The notes beneath the pieces are model-generated. The model had not been told where the DNA came from. It worked only from the letters and a program-made list of their open reading frames with translations, and did not search any database. Below, piece after piece: positions 27,801 through 35,169 of a stretch of 64,000 nt of DNA (the stretch's first letter is position 1; every line of letters starts with the position of its first letter). This stretch comes from Psychrosphaera sp. B3R10 (GTDB lineage Bacteria > Pseudomonadota > Gammaproteobacteria > Enterobacterales > Alteromonadaceae), in assembly GCF_018861025.1 (NCBI RefSeq), contig NZ_JAHKQH010000026.1, positions 62,001-126,000 of the forward strand, written 5' to 3'. The translations under genes and the position numbers were made by a program.

Positions 27801-29339
27801 ATGAAAAAAGAAATCTTAGTTTTGTCTATGATTGCCAGCCTAACGGGTTGCGACCTAGACAACAGCGAAGCAAAAAAAGTACCTGCTGATTTTAATAACG
27901 AGTTTACAACTAAATTAGGTTTTGACGGCACATCTGGCGAAGGCCTAGACGTTGAAATAACTTTCGGCCATGGTTCTGCTTCGGGAGTAATTGGTGTCAC
28001 CGACGTTAACTATGGAGAAGCTGATCCCGATTACAGCTTAATTCCTGAAGCTGAATTTGGCACTTTTATAATGACAAAAGAAGGTGACGGTGTATGGACT
28101 TACGATTTGGATGAAACTCATCCACAGGTAGCGGCACTGCAGGGTAATCCTTCGGCCTCTCTTACCGATTCGATAACTTTGACGTCTCTTGATGGTACAA
28201 CTTCACAGTTAAACATCATCATTAACGGCACACCTGCTGATAGCCCCGCTGAATTTCGGGGAGCAACAGTTGCCAACGTATCTCTGACCGAAACATCCGC
28301 CTTTGGAAAAGCCGAAGTTTATGATGAAAATTTCGAACAGTCTATGTTTAAACCTGTTGATGAAGTAGGTTATGAAGTTGTAGCAAAATATGGAACTTTT
28401 ATAATTCATGCCGATGGTCGTTGGGAATATGAGTTAGATAAAAGACACCCTGATTTACAGACCTTAGTAACACCGGAAGACGCAACGGACGAAACTTTTA
28501 CCATTTATTCTGCAGACGGTACTGAAGTTGAGTTTAAAGTAAATATTACCGGTGCGCCTTTAAATTTTGCTGTTCAAATTCCTAGTGAAACTGATCAAAC
28601 CAGCATTTTTGCAATTGATTTTCTCCACGGAGGCTTGACCCCTGAGGATGTTAATGATGGAAAAATTACATTTAGAGCTAAAGTAACAGACGATTTAGCG
28701 ACATATGGCAACTTTGGTTTTACCTGTAGCAGATGGAATGGTAACAATGATGGTGGTGGTGATAACCGAAGGCTAGCTCAGTTTTGGATGCAGCCCGAAG
28801 GGCTATTTGAAATGTGGTCTGCTGAAATAAGTCCGGGTGGAAACTATCAAAATGGGTCGGCAGACTACGCAAAAGATGAAAACAATCAGTTCATAACCGA
28901 AAAAGTCGTGTTCGATCAAATGTTCATTCCAGGCGAGTGGGTCGAGCTTGTAATGTCTTGGACATTTAGTACTGCAACAAACTTATCTTATATCACATTA
29001 TCTTTTGACGATTCAGTAGCAACCTCACAACATGGTGCGATTCCTGATGATCCAAAACAAAAAATAGTGGCCCAAACGGTGGCTGGAAGCTCATTATACA
29101 AATGCCTTGATGAAGCTCGTTTCTATGTAAGAAAAAATGTCGATAACGGCGGTGTTGGCGCAATGCTAATTGATGACATTAAATTCTACAAAAACATAGA
29201 TGCTGATATAAAGTTTGATACTCCTGACTTTGAAGAAAGCTTTTCTAATAACAGTGATGGTGACCCGGTAAAAGCGTCTGGAGAACCTCGTTATCAAAAT
29301 GTCACGACTGACAATATTTCAGTAGTTCGTGATCTGTAA
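27801..29339 (+). CDS. VCBS-repeat lipoprotein, candidate surface glycan-binding protein (copy 1)
   Basis: The protein has 512 residues with lipobox LTGC. Two VCBS-type repeats occupy about residues 35-240, each with a TFIMTKEGDGVWTYDLDETHP or TFIIHADGRWEYELDKRHP strand followed by an S/T-rich xGTxxxxxxxINGxP end. Residues about 245-500 form a LamG-like beta-sandwich with a SRWNGN segment, WVELVMSWTF and MLIDDIKFYK. No catalytic motif is seen. The gene starts 38 bases after the receptor stop codon. Position and architecture suggest it captures glycan for the receptor, in the way SusD/E/F do in Bacteroidota, but this is inference. Confidence 0.65.
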   Translation: MKKEILVLSMIASLTGCDLDNSEAKKVPADFNNEFTTKLGFDGTSGEGLDVEITFGHGSASGVIGVTDVNYGEADPDYSLIPEAEFGTFIMTKEGDGVWTYDLDETHPQVAALQGNPSASLTDSITLTSLDGTTSQLNIIINGTPADSPAEFRGATVANVSLTETSAFGKAEVYDENFEQSMFKPVDEVGYEVVAKYGTFIIHADGRWEYELDKRHPDLQTLVTPEDATDETFTIYSADGTEVEFKVNITGAPLNFAVQIPSETDQTSIFAIDFLHGGLTPEDVNDGKITFRAKVTDDLATYGNFGFTCSRWNGNNDGGGDNRRLAQFWMQPEGLFEMWSAEISPGGNYQNGSADYAKDENNQFITEKVVFDQMFIPGEWVELVMSWTFSTATNLSYITLSFDDSVATSQHGAIPDDPKQKIVAQTVAGSSLYKCLDEARFYVRKNVDNGGVGAMLIDDIKFYKNIDADIKFDTPDFEESFSNNSDGDPVKASGEPRYQNVTTDNISVVRDL

Positions 29340-29424
29340 TAACGAAAACCAAACCATTCATTAAACACAGGGGAGATTTACTTCCCCTGTGATTAGAAAA
29401 GAAATCGTAAGAAGGAAAACAATA

Positions 29425-31194
29425 ATGAAAAAACAATTCCTAACTTTAGCAATTATCGCCGCTTTAGGTGCATGTAGCAGTGATGACGAATCTGGCGTAT
29501 CAACGCCAACCCCTGCCGACATAACAGGTGACAAAACAGGTACAGCAACAAAAGCGGCCAATGCGACAGGAACTTTGACCGTAAATGACGTAAACCCAGG
29601 TGAATCTTTAGTTTATCCATCCACCACCACTGGACTGTATGGAACATTTTCCATTAATGCTGCCGGTGAGTGGGAGTACAAAATCGATACCGCTAATGAA
29701 CAGATTATTGCGCTTGTTAGCGCGGCAATGGACCCACTAGTCGAGTCACCTTTTACCATTACTACAGCTGACGGTACGACCGAAAACATCTCTATTTCGG
29801 TCGCTGGTATTGACGTTCCTGCTACATTTAGCGGAGCTTTGAGCTATTCTGTTGTTTATGATGATGGTAATGCCAATGCAACCGTCACAGTACAAGATGA
29901 TAACCCTGCAGAAGCAAGCTTTGCACCCGATCAAACCCCTATTGCAAATTACGGTGCAGTTACGTTTGATTCGGTCTCGGGTGAGTGGATGTATGATTTA
30001 GATGAAAGTATTGAAGCAGTTAAAGCACTAAATTATGTTGAAGATACTGACACTCCTCCATCGGTGGAGGATACTTTTATTATTAAGTCACTAGATGGCA
30101 CTGAGCAGGTTGTAACAATCCGAGTTTTAGGTTCTCAGCTAATTGATGCTGATATCGACGGTATTCCAGGTGGGGTAGACGTCGAACCAGAAGAAGGTCA
30201 AGAGCCGGTTCGCAACCCAGATGTATTTGTTAATATAAATGCTGGCAATGCAGATGGGATGCTAATTATTACTGACCCCAACTTTGAACAAGAAAAGTTT
30301 GAAGTAATGTCGGATATTACGTCGACATATGGTACCTATTCAATAGATGAGTCTGGTTCATGGACGTATACATTAAATGAAGAACTTGATGCAATTAAAA
30401 ATCACAAAGGAGACGGTGTAACTTTACCCGATCCACTGATTGATGAGCTAGCAATTTCGTCAGCAGATGGCACAACTGCAACTATTCCTATTAATATTAA
30501 CCCGCTTGTCGGCGGTAATTTAGCAGCCCATCTAGGGAGCTCTGATGGAAAAGATGCTAAATGGGCCATTGATATACAGGACTTAACAGCTGTTCAAGGA
30601 AAAGCCTCTTTTATTGGTGAGTATCCCAACGAATCAACAAAAGATGTAAAATTGATATTTAGTGGTAGCAAATGGAAAGGCAAGGAGCTACATAGGACTT
30701 ATCTTGCTTTAACGGTGAGATCCAATGGTGAGTTACGTTTGAATAATGAAACAGGTAATGGTAAATACCACACATTAGATAATACAATTGAGAAAGGTAA
30801 ACCATTTTTAGTGGAGTTCACTTGGGATAGTTCAGCGGGTACACCTGCTTTACTTTCTTTGTATATTGATGGCAATCCGATTTCCTCTGATGCGATGACA
30901 ATTAATGAAGACAATACCTTCTCGTCAATGACCGTTGGTGGTAGCCTTCAAAACAACGGCCCTGGTTACTTCGATGTGCAAACTAAAGGAGGCTCTCCAT
31001 TCATAATAGACGACTTCACACTCTATTCTGATGTTGCTGGCAATACCGAGGTATTTAGCGAAACATTTGAAAGCTCAGATGATAACGAGTTTTTAGAAGG
31101 TAAAGAGTTTACTTATGACAAACTGTATACTTCAGGTTCGAACGGCTCTACAGCTAATTCAGCGTCACTGGTAATTCCATTGACCAAACCATAA
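29425..31194 (+). CDS. VCBS-repeat lipoprotein, candidate surface glycan-binding protein (copy 2)
   Basis: I place the start at 29425, which is preceded by AGAAGGA and gives a clean signal MKKQFLTL...LGAC. An in-frame ATG at 29389 would add 12 charged residues. The protein has 589 residues. Three VCBS-type repeats cover about residues 25-360, each with a YGTFSI/YGAVTF/YGTYSI strand followed by a WxYxLD/WxYxID element. A C-terminal LamG-like domain (about 370-580) resembles that of the preceding protein and shares FSGSKWKGKE, FLVEFTWDSS and FIIDDFTLYSD. The proteins look like paralogues that gained or lost one repeat. It is the last gene of the receptor operon, before a strong terminator. Confidence 0.65.
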   Translation: MKKQFLTLAIIAALGACSSDDESGVSTPTPADITGDKTGTATKAANATGTLTVNDVNPGESLVYPSTTTGLYGTFSINAAGEWEYKIDTANEQIIALVSAAMDPLVESPFTITTADGTTENISISVAGIDVPATFSGALSYSVVYDDGNANATVTVQDDNPAEASFAPDQTPIANYGAVTFDSVSGEWMYDLDESIEAVKALNYVEDTDTPPSVEDTFIIKSLDGTEQVVTIRVLGSQLIDADIDGIPGGVDVEPEEGQEPVRNPDVFVNINAGNADGMLIITDPNFEQEKFEVMSDITSTYGTYSIDESGSWTYTLNEELDAIKNHKGDGVTLPDPLIDELAISSADGTTATIPININPLVGGNLAAHLGSSDGKDAKWAIDIQDLTAVQGKASFIGEYPNESTKDVKLIFSGSKWKGKELHRTYLALTVRSNGELRLNNETGNGKYHTLDNTIEKGKPFLVEFTWDSSAGTPALLSLYIDGNPISSDAMTINEDNTFSSMTVGGSLQNNGPGYFDVQTKGGSPFIIDDFTLYSDVAGNTEVFSETFESSDDNEFLEGKEFTYDKLYTSGSNGSTANSASLVIPLTKP

Positions 31195-31219
31195 ACCTGT
31201 AGAAGTTATTCTCATAACT

Positions 31220-31247
31220 AAAGCGCTACTTTTGTAGCGCTTTTTAT
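31220..31247 (+). terminator. Terminator of the TonB receptor operon
   Basis: A perfect 10-bp stem (31220-31229 with 31234-31243) has a TTTT loop and is followed by TTATTTTC. Classical intrinsic terminator. Confidence 0.9.
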
Positions 31248-31330
31248 TTTCTGTCACTAAATAAAACAGAAGTAATTGAATTTATTTAATATGTTTTATC
31301 TATATAGTTTACTCTGACCTAACTCAATAA

Positions 31331-31350
31331 AAAAGCGCCCGTAGGCGCTT
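31331..31350 (-). terminator. Terminator after the subunit-3 gene
   Basis: A 7-bp GC-rich stem (31333-31339 with 31344-31350) has a 4-base loop and is followed on the minus strand by a run of six T. It ends the minus-strand oxidoreductase/GH39 cluster. Confidence 0.8.
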
Positions 31351-31400
31351 GCTCAATCTATATGTGACCGATTTACGGCCAGGTGGAGCGTTAATTATAA

Positions 31401-31985
31401 CTACAAATAATCAACACGCCCCTGAGCTTGAAATCGCTTTATATCTTTTTCAGTGACACAACCTCGATAGGCACCTGGAATTAACATAAAGTCAGGATTT
31501 GCCTCTTTAGATGAATAATAGATCTGGAATATCATCTCTTTTAATTTACGGTAACGCTTTGACAAGGGGGTATTCGCATCAGCAAATGCCCTACTGTCCA
31601 TAAGTTTGACTAAAGACAAACGATCGACAAACGGCAGCTGTTTATAAGGCGCACTAAAAGTGTCCTCAGCTAGCTTCTCGATTTGACTTATCAAAATACG
31701 AAACTGGTGTTTTGTTTCTTTACCGGCCCAAGTTATCATCATTCCGTCCAAAACAGGGATCACCTGCGCATCTGTCGCACCGGGAGTGTCTGTTTCTGGG
31801 ATCATGATTTCAGCGACATCGACTAAGGTGGTCATATCTTCTGCTGTAAAAAATTGGCCATCATTCGTGACTTCAAACAGCGCGTTAGTAGGATTTGAAA
31901 TGCCAGCAAGTAATGGAGCTGAAACCACAAGCAAACTAGAGCCGATAAATATTCTGCGGCTTATATTTACACATTCTTTTGTCAT
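31401..31985 (-). CDS. Gluconate 2-dehydrogenase subunit-3-like Tat-exported protein
   Basis: The protein has 194 residues. The N-terminus has a twin-arginine motif SRRIFIG followed by a hydrophobic stretch, so it should be exported folded by the Tat system. The rest fits the small subunit that accompanies FAD-dependent GMC sugar dehydrogenases: FTAEDMTTLVDVAEIMIPETDTPGATDAQVI, a central FDRLSLV-like region, and a C-terminal LIPGAYRGCV. Its partner is probably the GMC protein at 35170-36906, which has no signal of its own and may be carried out with it. The two genes are separated by the GH39-like and DUF1080 genes, an unusual order. The start is supported by GAGGATAAA just upstream. Confidence 0.8.
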   Translation of the reverse strand: MTKECVNISRRIFIGSSLLVVSAPLLAGISNPTNALFEVTNDGQFFTAEDMTTLVDVAEIMIPETDTPGATDAQVIPVLDGMMITWAGKETKHQFRILISQIEKLAEDTFSAPYKQLPFVDRLSLVKLMDSRAFADANTPLSKRYRKLKEMIFQIYYSSKEANPDFMLIPGAYRGCVTEKDIKRFQAQGRVDYL

Positions 31986-32050
31986 TTTATCCTCTCTTTA
32001 ATTCGTAACTGGCGTTCTATCATCGATACCTCGGATATCCAGTACATCAA

Positions 32051-32098
32051 ATTGGCCCTTCATCACATTGGCCCTTCATCACATTGGCCCTTCATCAC
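32051..32098. repeat. Tandem repeat, 3 perfect copies of 16 bp
   Basis: The unit ATTGGCCCTTCATCAC occurs three times without a mismatch, followed by a partial fourth copy (ATTC). It lies upstream of the subunit-3 gene on its transcribed side. Confidence 0.95.
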
Positions 32099-32177
32099 AT
32101 TCGTAGAGCTATTTCCGCCAATTTTTAGTTAGTACAAACATTAACTCATGACGATTTTTATATCGCGCTTAGTTGGT

Positions 32178-32261
32178 TTATCTTTTAGCTTATCTTTTAG
32201 CTTATCTTTTAACTTATCTTTTAACTTATCTTTTAACTTATCTTTTAACTTATCTTTTAGT
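32178..32261. repeat. Tandem repeat, 7 copies of 12 bp
   Basis: Seven contiguous units of TTATCTTTTARC are present. The first two and the last have G at position 11; copies three to six have A. The array begins 30 bases beyond the stop codon of the DUF1080 gene. In the mRNA sense the unit reads GTTAAAAGATAA. Confidence 0.95.
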
Positions 32262-32290
32262 TCAATTTTCAAGATACTTTATCCGAGGGA

Positions 32291-33019
32291 TCAATTTAGT
32301 TCGGTAATCTCAACATTTCTAAATCGAACGACGTTATCCGTAGTGCCTGTTTTAAGTAACTTTTTGCTACCATGATGTTGCAGACCAATAACGCCTACTT
32401 TATCTTTGATATCAATTACATGAGTTGTTAACACATCATTGATGTAAATTTTAATTTCACTTTCAACACATTCGATTCGGATCGAATTCCAATCAAGGTG
32501 TTTATATGCAGACATATGTTTTTCAGTCCATTGCGGAATAAACGACTTAATAAAATCACTATCGCGCTGCGACCGTTTTGGATTAGAGTGCACAGGGTGT
32601 AGCCATTTCCGACGACCTTGATCAAAAAAACCACCAGTCCATTTACGTGGACTAGGATCTACTTCCGCCTGATAACCCACTACATATTTGCCGTTATCCC
32701 CTTCCTTTATTTGTCCTCTAAAAATAATACCTGAATTACTATATTCTTTGACATTAGGCATCAAAACTTCTGCTGTAAGGATAAAATTCCGATAGCTTTT
32801 TTTTGTTGTAAAAAACCAGTTTTGAGTGGATTGTAATAACACTTCCCCTTCAACAAATCGAGCTTGCCCATATGAGTAGACATTATCAAAATGGCTTAAA
32901 TCCTTATCTAACAATAGCGTTTTATTTGCCTTTAAATTATTACTGCTACAACCTATGAGCAATCCTGATAATAAAACACAGCCAACTGCTAATTTCTGTT
33001 TATCTATAAATTTTTTCAA
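32291..33019 (-). CDS. DUF1080 / 3-keto-glycoside hydrolase-like lipoprotein
   Basis: I propose a TTG start at 33019. GGAG lies 6 bases before it, and it yields a normal lipoprotein signal ending LLIGC. Starting further upstream at 33100 would add 27 hydrophobic residues. The mature protein, about 220 residues, is a single concanavalin-like sandwich of the DUF1080 type. Visible motifs are TAEVLMPNVKEYSNSGIIFRGQ, YQAEVDPSPRKWTGGFFDQGRRKW, WNSIRIECVESEIKIYINDVLTTHV and GVIGLQHHGS. Members of this family cleave glycosides already oxidised at C3 (3-keto-disaccharide hydrolase). The GMC oxidoreductase and subunit-3 genes in the same cluster could supply that oxidation. It follows the GH39-like gene by about 120 bases. 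Confidence 0.75.
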   Translation of the reverse strand: MKKFIDKQKLAVGCVLLSGLLIGCSSNNLKANKTLLLDKDLSHFDNVYSYGQARFVEGEVLLQSTQNWFFTTKKSYRNFILTAEVLMPNVKEYSNSGIIFRGQIKEGDNGKYVVGYQAEVDPSPRKWTGGFFDQGRRKWLHPVHSNPKRSQRDSDFIKSFIPQWTEKHMSAYKHLDWNSIRIECVESEIKIYINDVLTTHVIDIKDKVGVIGLQHHGSKKLLKTGTTDNVVRFRNVEITELN

Positions 33020-33139
33020 ACCAAACTCCAGTCTAAATACAACAGCCCCCAGCCTAAATACACAGACTAAAATAACTGTCCAGCATATCTTAACTGCCAT
33101 AAACGATAATAATTTCGAAGGGTCGCCTAATGAAAATGT

Positions 33140-34906
33140 TCAAATAGATTCGACAAATCGTACCTCTATTTTTTGAACTGCAAATGAGGGTAACTGAGTA
33201 GGTAATATCACCCACGTTTCTCCATTAGGCTCTACCACAATGTTATGATCCTGCCATTCAGTCCACTTTAAGTCCTGTGACTTAGCATATTTGTGTCGGT
33301 TGTCTAAATAGACTTTAACTCCTTGTTCATTCAATAAACTCATAGGCGAAGCTGTTATATGAACGCCAGCTTTGCGCCAGCCACCTTGGCTTTCATCAAC
33401 TAGTGACAAAGGGAACTCTTGATAGAATTTTTGATGAGCAATGTTACTTTGATCAATGGACCCGATTCGATATTTAAAGCTTGCTTTCGATGGTGTGTTT
33501 ATCTTTAAGCGAACATCGACATTTTCAGGTTGGCGATACGTAAAGTCTTTTCGGTTAAAATTGTAGATCAACACATCGTAATCTTGACCTTTAGTAGATT
33601 TAGTAAAAATGCCATCAATAATATTGCTATCATCATTACTAGGTCTAATGTCAGATACTTGATTATCAAAGATTTGATTCCCCAACATTGAATATAGAGC
33701 CAATTGCGTCAAGGCTTCCGGCGCATAATGGCCTCCTGTTGCATTGCCCCATTGATAAACATCTCTGATATTGTGGGTTAACATCATCTTTGCAAACATA
33801 GCAAAAAACGACGCACTATGTGATGTTTGAACACTTTCAAACCCACCACGTTTCATCTTAATTATAAATTTGAATTCATGTATTTCGAAGTTAGCTTTTT
33901 CGTTCCAATCTGGGTGCGTTGTAATTGGTGCAATATCATGTTGATAGACATATTCCATATCCATCTCATGGGGTTTAGTAATATGTGGATAATAAGAAAT
34001 AGCAATAAAATCGTAGTGTACATCATGAGCCTTAGCCCAAGAGACAAAGTGCCTTGCATAAGAATCTTCTTTATTTCCAGTATAATCGACATAGCGCCCT
34101 TTGAAAGATGCTTCTCGAAAGTGTGTCCCTATTTTTGCATTAGGCAGAACCGCGTGAACAGCCTTTACCGTATTTTGGTAGTGAGCAAAAAATTCCTCTC
34201 TTGTAGCAGACCAATGCTGAGGCCGAGTGTCAATTTCTGAACCGACACGAAACCGCCAGGATAAAACAACATCCCGCCCATAATGTTCAACTAGATGCTC
34301 CATAAACGCTTTTATATAGCGAGCCCACGCATCAGAATCATTAGGTGGTAATGAATTACCGTAAACAGCATTTGCGTCTTTTTTTAAATAATGAATGCCA
34401 TCTGGTTTATCAACTAAAGTTAAGCCATTTTGAAACGCCCAGGGCGGGTTATCCAAAACAATCTGAAAAATGTCCCAATCTTTATCTAACCATTTATCGA
34501 TCCGTTTTGTAGCTTGAGTAAAATCATATACATACTTTGAACCGTCCCATTTATAGGTATCTGCCTCGGTGTTTTTTGATGCCCATCCCCCTAACATACG
34601 AACGGTGTTAACTTTCGGACGGCGACCAAATGTGGCGGGAACCGAGTTAGGTGAGCCTTTATGGGTACGAACTGCAACATCAAAAAAATCATACACCTGA
34701 CTATTTATAGTTGAGTCGACAGTATAGTCAGCAGATAAAATCACATCTGCACCTTTGTTAATACTGTTAACATTAATAACTCCAATTCCACGGCCTTTGT
34801 TCACCGCTTCATATGAACAGCCGGTAGTTAGCAGTAAAACGGTGAAAATACACATTAGCATCTTTATTTTCACAATTACTTTGTTTGCACTTATCTGTAT
34901 TTTCAA
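33140..34906 (-). CDS. GH39-like clan GH-A glycosidase, lipoprotein
   Basis: The protein has 588 residues. The start appears to be TTG at 34906 with AGAGG upstream, and the signal ends LLTTGC. The TIM-barrel region spans about residues 60-420: GGWASKN near 95, NPPWAFQNG near 160, the putative acid/base in FRVGSEIDTRPQHW near 220, FIAISYYPH near 300, and the putative nucleophile in FEIHEFKFI near 340. A C-terminal beta domain ends in EVRFVE. The acid/base context is S-E rather than the usual N-E of clan GH-A. Ulvan loci of Bacteroidota contain GH39 enzymes, which supports the call, but substrate is not readable. It heads the minus-strand cluster behind a long phased operator array. Confidence 0.65.
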   Translation of the reverse strand: MKIQISANKVIVKIKMLMCIFTVLLLTTGCSYEAVNKGRGIGVINVNSINKGADVILSADYTVDSTINSQVYDFFDVAVRTHKGSPNSVPATFGRRPKVNTVRMLGGWASKNTEADTYKWDGSKYVYDFTQATKRIDKWLDKDWDIFQIVLDNPPWAFQNGLTLVDKPDGIHYLKKDANAVYGNSLPPNDSDAWARYIKAFMEHLVEHYGRDVVLSWRFRVGSEIDTRPQHWSATREEFFAHYQNTVKAVHAVLPNAKIGTHFREASFKGRYVDYTGNKEDSYARHFVSWAKAHDVHYDFIAISYYPHITKPHEMDMEYVYQHDIAPITTHPDWNEKANFEIHEFKFIIKMKRGGFESVQTSHSASFFAMFAKMMLTHNIRDVYQWGNATGGHYAPEALTQLALYSMLGNQIFDNQVSDIRPSNDDSNIIDGIFTKSTKGQDYDVLIYNFNRKDFTYRQPENVDVRLKINTPSKASFKYRIGSIDQSNIAHQKFYQEFPLSLVDESQGGWRKAGVHITASPMSLLNEQGVKVYLDNRHKYAKSQDLKWTEWQDHNIVVEPNGETWVILPTQLPSFAVQKIEVRFVESI

Positions 34907-34956
34907 TTCCCTATCCTCTTACTAACCTAAAATAACGCGCATTTATGTTTAAGCGT

Positions 34957-35015
34957 TTAATAAATCACTTTAAATCAAACAAACCATAAATAATCAAAAT
35001 TAATAAAAACAAATC
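34957..35015 (-). promoter_or_regulatory. Phased GAYT array 4 (GH39-like operon)
   Basis: Six units on the minus strand begin GATT, TATT, GATT, GGTT, GATT and GATT at 35015, 35005, 34995, 34985, 34976 and 34966. One unit has 9 bp and the others 10. This is one of the two longest arrays in the window. Confidence 0.6.
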
Positions 35016-35169
35016 ACAGCATGTCAAATATAATAATAAATGGATTTATACACAAACCTGAATCGTCTCAATAAAATAATATTTTAAGCCGTAATGAGGT
35101 TGAACTGATTAACAGGGATTAACCGTTCAACCCATTACCTGCTTGTGACAAGTCTTTTGCCTTATTTAA

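Larger units (their letters stand above)
31986..32290. other. Intergenic gap holding two unrelated tandem repeats
   Basis: This gap lies between the DUF1080 gene and the subunit-3 gene on the minus strand. It has no convincing gene and contains a 3 x 16-bp repeat and a 7 x 12-bp repeat, listed separately. Confidence 0.6.

Noticed and set aside
24352-31194. The two lipoproteins after the receptor considered as SusD homologues
   Set aside because: They are beta-rich VCBS and LamG-like proteins with no helical TPR-type SusD region.
32178-32261. Tandem repeats considered as a CRISPR array
   Set aside because: The 12-bp units are directly adjacent with no spacers, and no cas genes are in the window.
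32148-32375. Plus-strand 75-codon frame with repeated S-F-N-L residues, looking like a membrane peptide
   Set aside because: It is simply the translation of the 12-bp tandem repeat, which is a multiple of three, and it runs into the antisense strand of the DUF1080 gene. No ribosome binding site was seen.
33827-34240. 137-codon plus-strand frame inside the GH39-like gene
   Set aside because: It is antisense to the conserved barrel region and has low-complexity, Cys/Phe-rich content typical of a shadow frame.
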